From NCBI GenBank assembly GCA_003170475.1, contig PMZI01000056.1, positions 31,249 through 74,218 on the forward strand: 42,970 nt of DNA, in the 5' to 3' direction. A program made the translations under genes and the position numbers. Shown here piece after piece: positions 32,583 to 41,378 of this stretch. This DNA comes from Ignavibacteriota bacterium. GTDB taxonomy: Bacteria; Bacteroidota; Ignavibacteria; UBA10030. The stretch's first letter is position 1; every line of letters starts with the position of its first letter. A model generated the notes under the pieces. It was not told where the DNA came from. It worked only from the letters and a program-made list of their open reading frames with translations, and searched no databases.

Positions 32583-33347
32583 ATGCTCCTCATTTTCCCG
32601 TCAATAGAGATTCGGCGCGGGTTATGCGTTCAACTCGTCAGCGGTGATCCAGGCTCCGAGAACCTGTATTCCATTGACCCTGTGCAGATGGCGATTCTCT
32701 GGCGGGGCGAGAACGCTAAGACGCTTCATGTTGTTGACGTAGATGGGCTCAAGACGGGGACTGTCCATAACTGGGATATTATTGAGAATCTCGTTAAAGC
32801 AGTTGATATCCCGATTCAGGTTGGAGGCGGGTTGCGAACTTATGAGGATATCAAGTCCCTCATCGAGAAGGGAGTCTACCGCATTGTCATCGGGACGATC
32901 GCGGTGCATGACAAGGCTCTTGTGGAGAAACTCATTCAGGATTTCGGCGCACGAAAGATCGCCATCTCGATCGAGGCTCACGAAGGCAGGATTCGAACCG
33001 ATGGCGGAAACAAAGTGCACGACATTTCACCGCTGGCATTCGTGCTCCAGATGAAAAAGCTTGGGGTCTCACGTGTCATGTACTCAGAATTCGGTCCCGA
33101 TGGAGTGACAAAGATCAGCAATCCCGAATCTCTCGGAGATCTTGCTACACGATCCGGCGTACGCATCACGGCTCAGGGCGGTATCAACGGGTACAGGGAT
33201 TTGATCCGTCTGCAAGAGATAGAGAAATTCGGCGTCGATTCGGTAATTGTCGGGAAGGCGCTCTACGAGAACAAATTCCCGTGTCAGGCATTGTGGCGCC
33301 TCAACGAAAAAGAACTTACGGATTTAGGCCCGACTCGGCGAATCTGA
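32583..33347 (+). CDS. HisA/HisF-like TIM-barrel protein with altered catalytic residues
   Basis: A 254-residue (beta/alpha)8 protein of the HisA/HisF family: 'LHVVDVDGLKTG', 'IPIQVGGGLRTYEDI', 'VIGTIAV', 'ITAQGGI' and 'VDSVIVGKALYENKF' form the phosphate-binding loops. HisA uses Asp in 'PAID' and 'SLD/GLD' and Thr in 'HTE/YTD'; here these are Glu ('PSIEI'), Glu ('ISIEAHEG') and Ser ('MYSEFGPDG'), while the Asp of 'xDG' remains. The phosphate-binding sites look intact. No other his gene is nearby. It precedes a PfkB kinase by 16 nt. It could be a HisA variant or a relative with another phosphorylated substrate. Confidence 0.85.
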   Translation: MLLIFPSIEIRRGLCVQLVSGDPGSENLYSIDPVQMAILWRGENAKTLHVVDVDGLKTGTVHNWDIIENLVKAVDIPIQVGGGLRTYEDIKSLIEKGVYRIVIGTIAVHDKALVEKLIQDFGARKIAISIEAHEGRIRTDGGNKVHDISPLAFVLQMKKLGVSRVMYSEFGPDGVTKISNPESLGDLATRSGVRITAQGGINGYRDLIRLQEIEKFGVDSVIVGKALYENKFPCQALWRLNEKELTDLGPTRRI

Positions 33348-33363
33348 ACATGAAGGCAAACCC

Positions 33364-34323
33364 GTGGCAAAAGACACAAAGGTTACCGTTGTAGGACATT
33401 TGGCGCGCGACATCTATCACCTCATGAATAGCGGCAAAGAAGAGGTGGTGGAGACACTCGGCGGCATCTTCTATTCCATTGCGGCGCTGTCGGTCTTCCT
33501 CTCACCGGAAGACAAGATCTTTCCGGTCTTTGGGATCCACGAGGACGAATACGACAAGATCGTCGAGCAACTACAACGATTTGGCAATGTCGATCCGAAG
33601 GCACTCTTCAAGACCAAAGAGAAAACGAACGAGGTCCATTTCTTCAGCGATCCTTCCGGGGGACGGACGGAGTGCTCAAAGCACATTGCTTCTCCTATTC
33701 CCTTTTCGAAGATCAAACCGTTTCTCGATGTGAACGGCATCCTCATCAACATGGCATCGGGGTTCGACATTCTTCTGGAGACTCTGGACTACATTCGGAT
33801 GAATATCCGCGACGACGGAATCCCCATCCACTTTGATTTTCATTCGCTGACGCTTGGCGTTGACGATGAGCAGGCCCGATTCCGACGTCCTCTCAGTGAC
33901 TGGCGGCGCTGGTGCTTCATGCTGCACTCCATCCAATTGAGTGAACCAGAGGCGGCGGGCCTCACAACCGAACGATACGACGAGACAACGCTGATCAATC
34001 AATTGATGCCGTTGATGGTCAGCGGACTCGTGATCACCCGCGGCGAAGGCGGGGCGACGCTGATTCGCCAGGAGCACAAGAAGTTGTTCCGAGATGACAT
34101 TCCAGGCATCCCGGTCTCGGCTCTCGTCGACACTGTGGGGTGCGGAGACGTTTTCGGAGCCGCGTTCTTCGCGGAATACCTCAAGTCAAAAGATCTTGTC
34201 AAGGCAGCGGAGGTCGGCAACAGAGCCGCTTCCTCCAAATCAACATTCCGGGGTCCCGACGGGCTTGAGTCTCTGAGACAACAACCGTCAACAACACCTC
34301 CCGCAACAAAGGCAGAAGGCTAG
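33364..34323 (+). CDS. PfkB-family carbohydrate/nucleoside kinase
   Basis: A 319-residue ribokinase-like protein starting at GTG 33364, with GAAGG upstream. Landmarks: N-terminal 'VTVVGHLARDIYHL' and 'ETLGGIFYSIAAL' (Gly-Gly motif), and the C-terminal ATP/catalytic signature 'LVDTVGCGDVFGAAFFAEYL' with catalytic Asp kept (usual DTxGAGD, here GCGD). 'LSEPEAAGL' and 'GLVITRGEGGATL' are also typical. It phosphorylates a small hydroxyl compound with ATP; the substrate is not predictable. Placed between the HisA-like gene and lysC. The C-terminal tail (about 300-319) is Pro/Thr-rich and outside the fold. Confidence 0.9.
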   Translation: MAKDTKVTVVGHLARDIYHLMNSGKEEVVETLGGIFYSIAALSVFLSPEDKIFPVFGIHEDEYDKIVEQLQRFGNVDPKALFKTKEKTNEVHFFSDPSGGRTECSKHIASPIPFSKIKPFLDVNGILINMASGFDILLETLDYIRMNIRDDGIPIHFDFHSLTLGVDDEQARFRRPLSDWRRWCFMLHSIQLSEPEAAGLTTERYDETTLINQLMPLMVSGLVITRGEGGATLIRQEHKKLFRDDIPGIPVSALVDTVGCGDVFGAAFFAEYLKSKDLVKAAEVGNRAASSKSTFRGPDGLESLRQQPSTTPPATKAEG

Positions 34324-34331
34324 ATCATTTT

Positions 34332-35723
34332 ATGATCATAATGAAGTTCGGTGGCACATCGGTAGAAGATGCACGTGCCATGAAAAACGTGATGGAGATT
34401 GTTTCGGGAGAACAGCAACGCAAGCCTGTGGTGGTTCTTTCTGCCATCGCCGGTGCGACGAATGCACTGCTCCTCTCAGCGCAGAAAGCGCTCGACGGCG
34501 ACCTCGACAAAGCACACATCGAACTCAATGCGCTTCTGGAGCGGCATGTCCTGCTGCTGGAAAACCTCATCGACGACCGCTCAGATATTCAGCAGCTGAT
34601 CCTCACCATACGAAAGCGCTTCGATGAATTGAAGACTCTCTGCCAGGGTATCGCTATCCTCGGAGAATTGACGAATCGGTCCCTCGATGCTGTGGCATCC
34701 GTCGGCGAGCAGCTGTCGACAATGATTTTTGCGCGAGCCCTGGCGGAACAGGGGCTCTCCGTAGAGCTCATCGATGCCCGCACGTTTATGATGACGGATG
34801 AGCAGTACGCGTCCGCAACGCCGATCTTCGATCGGATCGCGGCGGAAGCCGCCGTCCGAATCCTTCCCTTTTTGCAGGCCGGCAAGATCGTCGTAACGCA
34901 GGGCTTTGTCGGATCGACAATCAAAGGCGTCACAACAACCCTGGGCCGGGGCGGTTCAGACTATTCTGCAGCGATCCTTGGCGCCGCGCTGAATGCCGAG
35001 GAAATTCAGATCTGGACTGACGTCGACGGTGTTCTCACGGCAGATCCAAGAATCGCACCCGCCGCCAAGAAGCTGAGAGTGATCTCGTTCCGCGAGGCAT
35101 CAGAGCTCGCCTATTTCGGGGCGAAAGTTTTGCATCCGAGCACTATCCTGCCCGCAGTGGAAAAGAACATCCCTGTCATCGTCCTGAACTCGAAACGACC
35201 GCTCTCAAGCGGGACGCGAATCGTCGCTGATCCTCCAAAGTCGAAAGTCGCCGTCAAATCGATTGCCTCGAAGAAAGGGATCACGGTTATCAACATTCAG
35301 TCATCCCGGATGCTGATGGCCTATGGATTTCTTTCGTCCATCTTTTCGGTGTTCCAGAGACACCAAACGTCGGTTGACCTCGTGAGCACATCCGAAGTTG
35401 CTGTTTCATTGACCATCGATAATTCAAGTCGCCTCGAGCAGATTGTGTCGGAGCTTCGCGCATTTGCGGAAGTCAACGTGTATGAGAGGAAGGCTATCAT
35501 CTGTGTCGTCGGCGAGCAGATGCGTTCCACCGCCGGTGTCGCCGATCGTGTCTTTCACGCTCTGAACGACATCCCGGTGACGATGATTTCTCAGGGGGCG
35601 TCGGAAATCAATATGAGCCTGGTCATCGACGAGGACGCAATGGTTCAATCCGTTCAGCAGCTGCATAAGGAGTTTTTCGAGCCCGTGCCCGAACTCGATC
35701 TCTTCGAACAGGTGGATGCATGA
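34332..35723 (+). CDS. lysC: Aspartate kinase, monofunctional with C-terminal ACT domains
   Basis: A 463-residue aspartokinase. N-terminal 'MKFGGTSVEDARAMKNV', then 'ASVGEQLSTMIFARAL', 'GFVGSTIKGVTTTLGRGGSDYSAAI' and 'IWTDVDGVLTADPRI' form the amino-acid-kinase domain (about 1-290). Two ACT-type segments follow (about 310-380 and 385-450), as in lysine-sensitive AK III. It makes aspartyl phosphate, first step of lysine, threonine and methionine synthesis. ATG 34341 is an alternative start that would remove M-I-I. It overlaps dapB by 4 bp; no aspartate-semialdehyde dehydrogenase gene is in the window. Feedback control by lysine is likely from the ACT domains. Confidence 0.95.
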   Translation: MIIMKFGGTSVEDARAMKNVMEIVSGEQQRKPVVVLSAIAGATNALLLSAQKALDGDLDKAHIELNALLERHVLLLENLIDDRSDIQQLILTIRKRFDELKTLCQGIAILGELTNRSLDAVASVGEQLSTMIFARALAEQGLSVELIDARTFMMTDEQYASATPIFDRIAAEAAVRILPFLQAGKIVVTQGFVGSTIKGVTTTLGRGGSDYSAAILGAALNAEEIQIWTDVDGVLTADPRIAPAAKKLRVISFREASELAYFGAKVLHPSTILPAVEKNIPVIVLNSKRPLSSGTRIVADPPKSKVAVKSIASKKGITVINIQSSRMLMAYGFLSSIFSVFQRHQTSVDLVSTSEVAVSLTIDNSSRLEQIVSELRAFAEVNVYERKAIICVVGEQMRSTAGVADRVFHALNDIPVTMISQGASEINMSLVIDEDAMVQSVQQLHKEFFEPVPELDLFEQVDA

Positions 35724-36481
35724 CCCAACCAACTCAGGTGCTTCGACTGGCGCTCATCGGCTACGGAAAGATGGGGAAAGAGGTCGAGCGCGTTGCCCTG
35801 GACCGCGGAATGGAGATTACCGCGCGCGTGGATATCGACACCCCCTCACTTTCCATCGACGGCGTGCGGAAATCCGATGTTGCCGTGCATTTCGCCCTCC
35901 CCTCCACTGTCGTCAACCACATAGAAGAGTTGGCGAACCTTCGAAAGTCGATCGTCGTCGGCACCACCGGTTGGCAGGGCAACCACGACAGAGTTCAGTC
36001 ACTGGTTCGATCAGCGGGCATCGGATTGGTGCATGCATCGAACTTCTCCCTCGGGGTGAATGTGTTCTACCGAATCCTGAAGGAAGCAGGGAGATTGTTT
36101 GACCGTTTCGAGGAGTACGATGTTTCGGTCCATGAAATCCACCACAAAGACAAGGTCGATTCACCGAGCGGAACAGCTGTCTCGATCGCCAACCTCCTCC
36201 TCTCCGCCCTTCAGCGAAAGAAAGAGATCCTCTCTGGTTCACCGAACGGCAAAATCCGGCCGGAACAACTTCAGATTACTTCCGGGCGAGTTGGATCAGT
36301 CGTGGGGACACATAGTGTAAGATTTGACTCGACTGCCGACAGTATCGAGATCGTGCACACTGCAAAAAACAGAACCGGATTCGCGCTCGGAGCGCTGATT
36401 GCCGCCGAGTGGATCCGAGGCAAGCAAGGGATGTATACGTTCGACGAGGTTCTCGAAGACGTGTTCAATCAGAAACGATAG
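35720..36481 (+). CDS. dapB: 4-hydroxy-tetrahydrodipicolinate reductase
   Basis: A 253-residue DapB. The nucleotide-binding motif is 'LIGYGKMGKEVERVA' (about 11-25), 'VVGTTGWQGN' and 'HASNFSLGVNVFYRI' follow, and the catalytic/substrate segment 'VHEIHHKDKVDSPSGTA' has His-His-x-x-K and the 'SGTA' substrate loop. It reduces the DapA product with NAD(P)H. Translationally coupled to lysC (ATGA overlap) and 9 nt before dapA, so one pathway operon. Length is as expected (about 240-270). Confidence 0.96.
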   Translation: MTQPTQVLRLALIGYGKMGKEVERVALDRGMEITARVDIDTPSLSIDGVRKSDVAVHFALPSTVVNHIEELANLRKSIVVGTTGWQGNHDRVQSLVRSAGIGLVHASNFSLGVNVFYRILKEAGRLFDRFEEYDVSVHEIHHKDKVDSPSGTAVSIANLLLSALQRKKEILSGSPNGKIRPEQLQITSGRVGSVVGTHSVRFDSTADSIEIVHTAKNRTGFALGALIAAEWIRGKQGMYTFDEVLEDVFNQKR

Positions 36482-36490
36482 GAAGAGGGC

Positions 36491-37384
36491 ATGGGAAAAC
36501 GGAAACAGTTTCGGGGAACCGGCACAGCGCTCGTCACTCCTTTTCGGAAGGACGGGTCGTTGGATGAAAAGGCGCTTCGACGCCTTGTGGATTTCCAGAT
36601 CAAGGGAGGCGTGGAAGCGCTCATTCCGGTGGGCACAACCGGAGAAAGTCCGACGCTCACTTATAAGGAGCACTATCGCGTATTCGACATTGTCATCGAA
36701 CAAGCAAACGGGCGTGTGAAGATTTTCGCCGGCACCGGGAGCAATAACACAGCTGAAGCGATTGAGCAGTCTGAGAAGGCAAAGCAAGCGGGGGCAGATG
36801 CTGCACTCGTTGTCGGTCCATACTACAACAAACCGACGCAGGAAGGCTATTTTCGGCATTATCGGGCCATCGCCGATGCTGTGGACATTCCCATTATCGT
36901 CTACAATGTGCCCGGCCGAACGGGTGGAAACATCGAAGCAGCGACAACTCTGAGAATGGCGGCCGAGATTCCGAATATCATGGCGGTGAAGGAAGCTTCC
37001 GGGAACATTGCGCAAATCATGGAGATCGCGCGGAACAAGCCGGATGGTTTTTCTCTTCTCTCGGGAGATGATGCAATCACACTGCCGTTGATGGCTATCG
37101 GAGGGGATGGCTGCATTTCAGTTGTCGCAAACGAGATCCCAAAAGAATTTTCTGATCTCGTTCGTCATTGCCTCAAGGGTCGATGGGAAAAGGCTCTCTC
37201 GCTCCACAATAAATTGCTCCCCCTGATGAACGCCAATTTCATCGAAGCCAATCCCATTCCTGTCAAAGCAGCTCTCGCAATGATGGGGATGATAGAGGAA
37301 AACTACAGGCTGCCTCTCGTTCCGATCGGCGAAAAGAATCGGGACAAACTGAAGGCGGCCCTGCAGGAACTGGGACTCCTTTGA
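36491..37384 (+). CDS. dapA: 4-hydroxy-tetrahydrodipicolinate synthase
   Basis: A 297-residue TIM-barrel aldolase of the DapA family. Motifs: '[17 protein letters not shown]', '[15 protein letters not shown]' (Thr-Thr proton relay), '[15 protein letters not shown]', '[15 protein letters not shown]' (catalytic Tyr) and '[10 protein letters not shown]' with the Schiff-base Lys. It condenses pyruvate with aspartate semialdehyde, the branch-point step to diaminopimelate and lysine. GAGGG precedes the ATG. Relatives such as N-acetylneuraminate lyase share the fold, but the dap neighbours settle the role. Confidence 0.96.
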   Translation: MGKRKQFRGTGTALVTPFRKDGSLDEKALRRLVDFQIKGGVEALIPVGTTGESPTLTYKEHYRVFDIVIEQANGRVKIFAGTGSNNTAEAIEQSEKAKQAGADAALVVGPYYNKPTQEGYFRHYRAIADAVDIPIIVYNVPGRTGGNIEAATTLRMAAEIPNIMAVKEASGNIAQIMEIARNKPDGFSLLSGDDAITLPLMAIGGDGCISVVANEIPKEFSDLVRHCLKGRWEKALSLHNKLLPLMNANFIEANPIPVKAALAMMGMIEENYRLPLVPIGEKNRDKLKAALQELGLL

Positions 37385-37400
37385 AAAGGACCGGGTACTC

Positions 37401-38249
37401 ATGTCTCTGAAAGAACAAATCGAATCGTACTTCAGTCAGGATGTCGCTGCTCTCGACCGCGATGCCGCTCTTCGCGCGTTCCATGATCTCAAGTTCTTCC
37501 TCAATGACGGTGAAGTGCGGGCAGCAAATCCGTCGACAGACAAAGGGAACGTTGAGGGATGGATCGTCAACCCTTGGGTCAAGAAGGGGATTCTCCTCGG
37601 CTTTCGGCTGGGAAAAATCCAGGACTACTCGCCAAACCCACAGTTCCGTTTTTTTGACAAGTCGACGTTTCCTTTGAAGAGTATCACGCAAGAGGATGGT
37701 GTTAGAATCGTTCCCGGCGGCTCGTCGGTCCGTGATGGATCGTACATTGCCCCCAACGTCGTCATCATGCCTCCCGCCTACATCAATGTCGGCGCCTATG
37801 TCGATGAGGGAACAATGGTCGACTCGCACGCCCTGGTGGGATCATGTGCACAAGTGGGTAAGCGCGTGCACGTGAGCGCTGCGACGCAGATCGGTGGAGT
37901 GCTTGAGCCCATCGGAGCAATGCCGGTTATCATCGAGGATGATGTGATGTTAGGAGGAAATTGCGGCATTTATGAAGGCACGATCGTGAAACGGCGGGCG
38001 GTCATCGGTTCAGGGGTGATCCTGACGGGTTCGACACCTGTGTACGACTTTGTGAAGGAAGCGGTGTACAGGAGAACTGCGGAGAGGCCCCTTGTCATTC
38101 CCGAGGGAGCGGTCGTCGTTCAGGGGAGCCGAAAGATCGACGGGCAGTTTGCCCAACAGCACGGCATTGCAGTCTACACTCCGGTCATTGTGAAGTATCG
38201 TGACGAGAAAACGGATGCGGCGACTGCATTGGAAGAGAGCCTGCGATGA
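37401..38249 (+). CDS. dapD: Tetrahydrodipicolinate N-succinyltransferase
   Basis: A 282-residue protein with an N-terminal helical domain (about 1-90) and a left-handed beta-helix of hexapeptide repeats (about 95-235: '[48 protein letters not shown]', '[42 protein letters not shown]'). These match DapD, which succinylates tetrahydrodipicolinate with succinyl-CoA, so this organism uses the succinylase route. dapC and dapE are not in the window. Overlaps the next gene by 4 bp. Confidence 0.95.
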   Translation: MSLKEQIESYFSQDVAALDRDAALRAFHDLKFFLNDGEVRAANPSTDKGNVEGWIVNPWVKKGILLGFRLGKIQDYSPNPQFRFFDKSTFPLKSITQEDGVRIVPGGSSVRDGSYIAPNVVIMPPAYINVGAYVDEGTMVDSHALVGSCAQVGKRVHVSAATQIGGVLEPIGAMPVIIEDDVMLGGNCGIYEGTIVKRRAVIGSGVILTGSTPVYDFVKEAVYRRTAERPLVIPEGAVVVQGSRKIDGQFAQQHGIAVYTPVIVKYRDEKTDAATALEESLR

Positions 38250-39157
38250 AACGAATTCTGATTTGCGGATCGAACGGTTTGCTTGGCCAGAGGCTTGCGT
38301 TGATGCTCAGCACGCAGACCGATTACGAAGTGCTGAATACTTCACATCAGCGATCCTTCGTATTCGATGACCGCCTCTTCGACTACACGCAGCTTGACAT
38401 TACGAAAAAGGGGGACGTCAAGAGCCTGATTTCGAGTTTTCATCCGACGGCAATTCTCAATGCTGCGGCCGCGTCGAATGTAGATTGGTGTGAGACCCAT
38501 CGCGAGGAGGCGTGGAAGATCAATGTTGTCGGCGTTGAGAACCTCGTGGAAGCAGCGCGAAAAGTCGGGGCCCGCCTTGTCCATATTTCCACCGATTACG
38601 TCTTCGACGGAAACCATGGACCCTACAGCGAAGACGACAAGCCAAACCCCATCAGCTACTATGGCAAGTCCAAGCTGGCAAGTGAAAATGCCGTTCGAAT
38701 CGGCGGGATTCCCTACACCATCCTGCGCACTATTGTCCTCTACGGTGCTCGGATCGGCGTTAACACGACTTTTCCCGCTTGGGTCGCGACGAACCTGAAG
38801 GCCGGCAATCACATCTGTTGCGTCGACGATCAGATCAGCAATCCGACCCACGTCACCGATTTGGCGTTTGCGGCGGTGAAGGCATTCGAGCTAAATCGCG
38901 ACGGGATCTATCATGTTTGCGGCAAAGACCGTGCGAGTCGGTACGAGTTTGCTCTCCGAATTGCTGATGTTTTTGGACTTGACGCCGGATTGATCAAGCG
39001 CGTCAAGACCGCCGATCTCAAACAAGTGGCACCACGACCCCTCATGACAGGTTTTGTGACACTCAAGGCACAGACGGAACTCGGTTTGAACCCCATGGAC
39101 ATCGCCCAAGGCCTGATGGTCCTCAAGCGCGAGATTCAGACCGCTGGGTGTAACTAG
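38246..39157 (+). CDS. RmlD-like sugar-nucleotide reductase (extended SDR)
   Basis: A 303-residue extended short-chain dehydrogenase/reductase. Nucleotide motif '[18 protein letters not shown]' (GxxGxxG, about 7-13), catalytic '[10 protein letters not shown]' (Ser/Thr) and '[10 protein letters not shown]' (Y-x-x-x-K), and the RmlD-type '[21 protein letters not shown]'. The family reduces dTDP-4-dehydrorhamnose to dTDP-rhamnose, but related enzymes use other nucleotide sugars or act as SAM-synthetase beta subunits. No other rhamnose gene is nearby, so the substrate remains open. Coupled to dapD by a 4-bp overlap. Confidence 0.88.
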   Translation: MKRILICGSNGLLGQRLALMLSTQTDYEVLNTSHQRSFVFDDRLFDYTQLDITKKGDVKSLISSFHPTAILNAAAASNVDWCETHREEAWKINVVGVENLVEAARKVGARLVHISTDYVFDGNHGPYSEDDKPNPISYYGKSKLASENAVRIGGIPYTILRTIVLYGARIGVNTTFPAWVATNLKAGNHICCVDDQISNPTHVTDLAFAAVKAFELNRDGIYHVCGKDRASRYEFALRIADVFGLDAGLIKRVKTADLKQVAPRPLMTGFVTLKAQTELGLNPMDIAQGLMVLKREIQTAGCN

Positions 39158-40030
39158 GTGATCCCCGAAGCAACACGCACATCGTTTCGCACACGCCGGA
39201 TCCCGGCGCTTCTCTCTTTGGTGCTCCTCGTTGCACTCGCCTTCTCCGGATGCGGATTTGGCCACAGGGTCGCGACTCGACAGACCATACGTGTGATGAC
39301 GTGGAATATCCATCACGGTGAAGGGACAGACAAGAAAATTGACGTCGACCGGATAGCACAACTCATCATTGAAGAGAAGGCGGATATCGTCGCCATTCAG
39401 GAAGTCGATAGGGGTGTTGAACGGTCAAAAAGGATCGACATCATCACGAAGCTTGCCGACATTACCGGCATGACATATGCGTTCGGGAAGACCATCGATT
39501 ATCAGGGTGGAGAGTACGGAAACGCTCTTCTCACCCGATTCCCAATCTTTGAGGAACATAACGTGCTCTTCAAGAGTTTTCCGGGGACAGAACAACGGGG
39601 AGTTCTTCTCTTAGTGCTCGGAGTCATCGGAGAAGAGGTCGTCGTCGCCAACACGCATTTCGACAGTCAGGGAAACGACTCGTTGCGAGTCGGTGCTGTC
39701 GACGAGCTCAAGAAGATCCTGAAAGGCTATTCGTCCCGAGCCACAATCCTTTGTGGCGATTTCAACGATATTCCGTCCAGCCGCGTGGTGACTCAACTAA
39801 AAGAAGAGTATCTTGATACTTGGGAGCTGGCGGGAACCTGGGAAGGGTTCACCTTTCCTGCTGATGTACCGAAGAAACGGATTGACTTTGCATTCACGAA
39901 CAACTCCCGAGGACCAGATAGCACAACCGCAGCAGTGCATCTCCGACCGTTATCTTCGCATGTCGTACAGTCGCTCGCGTCGGACCATTTGCCGCTCGTT
40001 GTTGAATTCGAACTCTCAACCGAACAATAG
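39158..40030 (+). CDS. Lipoprotein of the endonuclease/exonuclease/phosphatase family
   Basis: A 290-residue protein starting at GTG 39158, directly after the preceding stop. Signal and lipobox 'LVALAFSGC' (about residues 23-31), then an EEP domain (about 42-287) with intact motifs: 'MTWNIHHGEG' (Asn), 'DIVAIQEVD' (Glu), 'ANTHFDSQ', 'ILCGDFNDIPSS' (D-x-N) and 'LASDHLPLV' (D-H). It should cleave a phosphodiester or phosphomonoester outside the cytoplasm, anchored to a membrane. DNase, sphingomyelinase-like and inositol-phosphate phosphatase activities all occur in the family; the substrate is unknown. Confidence 0.9.
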   Translation: MIPEATRTSFRTRRIPALLSLVLLVALAFSGCGFGHRVATRQTIRVMTWNIHHGEGTDKKIDVDRIAQLIIEEKADIVAIQEVDRGVERSKRIDIITKLADITGMTYAFGKTIDYQGGEYGNALLTRFPIFEEHNVLFKSFPGTEQRGVLLLVLGVIGEEVVVANTHFDSQGNDSLRVGAVDELKKILKGYSSRATILCGDFNDIPSSRVVTQLKEEYLDTWELAGTWEGFTFPADVPKKRIDFAFTNNSRGPDSTTAAVHLRPLSSHVVQSLASDHLPLVVEFELSTEQ

Positions 40031-40051
40031 AAAGGGGCTGGTGTTTTTTCC

Positions 40052-41317
40052 ATGCTCGATCTCAAATTCATCCGCGAAAACCTCGAATTGGTCCAAAAAG
40101 GGGCCGAAGCCAAAGGAATCAGTGTCGATCTGCAGGAGATCATCACGCTTGATGAACACCGCCGCAAGTTGATCCAGGAGGGCGAATCACTCAAGGCCAA
40201 ACGCAACGACGTCTCTGCTCAGATTGGGAAGCTCAAGAGAGAAGGCGGCGATGCCTCCATAGCGATCTCTGAAATGGAGTCCGTCAAAAACCGTATCCAG
40301 GCAATTGATGGCGAGCTCAGGGATATCGAGACGAAGCTCAACGGTTTGCTTCTGACTGTTCCCAACATCCCGCACCCTTCCGTCCCGTTCGGTAAGACAC
40401 CTGAAGACAACAAGCCGGTGTTCGCATGGGGAGAACCGCCAACGGTGGATTTTCCGCTCAAGCCTCACTGGGAGATAACCGATCGGCTGGGAATCATCGA
40501 CTTTTCCCGCGGCTCAAAAGTCACGGGCGCAGGCTTCCCATTCTACGTCGGCAAGGGGGCAACCCTCGAACGAGCCCTCATCAATTTCTTCCTTGATCAG
40601 GCTTTGCAACGAGGATACAAGGAAATCGCTCCACCGATCGTGGTGAACGAGGACAGCGCGCGCGGCACAGGACAAATACCCGACAAAGAAGATTTGATGT
40701 ATGTCGTTGAACGTGACCAGCTCTACATGGTCCCCACGGCAGAAGTCCCCGTGACAAATTTCCATCGGGACGAACTTCTGACAGAAAAAGACTTGCCGAT
40801 TCGCTATGCAGCGTATACACCGTGCTTCCGCCGTGAAGCCGGCTCGTACGGTAAAGATGTCCGAGGATTGAACCGCCTCCACCAATTTGATAAGGTGGAG
40901 CTCGTCAAGTTTGTTCATCCATCCAGTTCATATGATGAACTGGAATCTCTACGAAACGATGCCGAGCACCTGCTTCAACTCCTTGGCCTTTCCTATCGCA
41001 CCCTTCTCATGTGCACCGGAGATATGGGCTTCACGCAGACCAAGAAATTCGACCTGGAAGTATGGGCCCCAGGACAGAACAAGTGGTTGGAGGTCTCATC
41101 CTGCAGCAATTTCGAGGCTTTTCAAGCTCGGAGAATGAATTTGCGCTTCCGTCCGGCGAACGGATCGAAGCCCGAATTTGTTCATACTCTGAACGGTTCA
41201 GGCCTCGCCTTGCCTCGTGTCGTTGCCGCATTGATCGAGCACTACCAAACACCCGAAGGAAAAATAATTATTCCCAAGGTGCTGCATCATTACACCAAGT
41301 TTGAAACCATTGGCTAG
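40052..41317 (+). CDS. serS: Serine-tRNA ligase
   Basis: A 421-residue class II aminoacyl-tRNA synthetase. N-terminal tRNA-binding coiled-coil arm (about 1-105, 'MLDLKFIRENLELVQKGAEAKG' and Lys/Glu-rich helices), then the catalytic domain with 'GTGQIPDKEDLMY', 'VPTAEVPVTN', motif 2 'TPCFRREAGSYGKDVRGLNRLHQF' and motif 3 'NGSGLALPRVVAALIEHYQ'. It charges tRNA-Ser with serine. It follows the EEP gene by 21 nt and is likely the last gene of the long operon. No ribosome binding site stands out at the usual distance. Confidence 0.97.
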   Translation: MLDLKFIRENLELVQKGAEAKGISVDLQEIITLDEHRRKLIQEGESLKAKRNDVSAQIGKLKREGGDASIAISEMESVKNRIQAIDGELRDIETKLNGLLLTVPNIPHPSVPFGKTPEDNKPVFAWGEPPTVDFPLKPHWEITDRLGIIDFSRGSKVTGAGFPFYVGKGATLERALINFFLDQALQRGYKEIAPPIVVNEDSARGTGQIPDKEDLMYVVERDQLYMVPTAEVPVTNFHRDELLTEKDLPIRYAAYTPCFRREAGSYGKDVRGLNRLHQFDKVELVKFVHPSSSYDELESLRNDAEHLLQLLGLSYRTLLMCTGDMGFTQTKKFDLEVWAPGQNKWLEVSSCSNFEAFQARRMNLRFRPANGSKPEFVHTLNGSGLALPRVVAALIEHYQTPEGKIIIPKVLHHYTKFETIG

Positions 41318-41378
41318 CGCGACGCCTGAATAAGGTTCTTTTCACTTTGATGTTTCATTTTTGATTTTTCCATTATCG

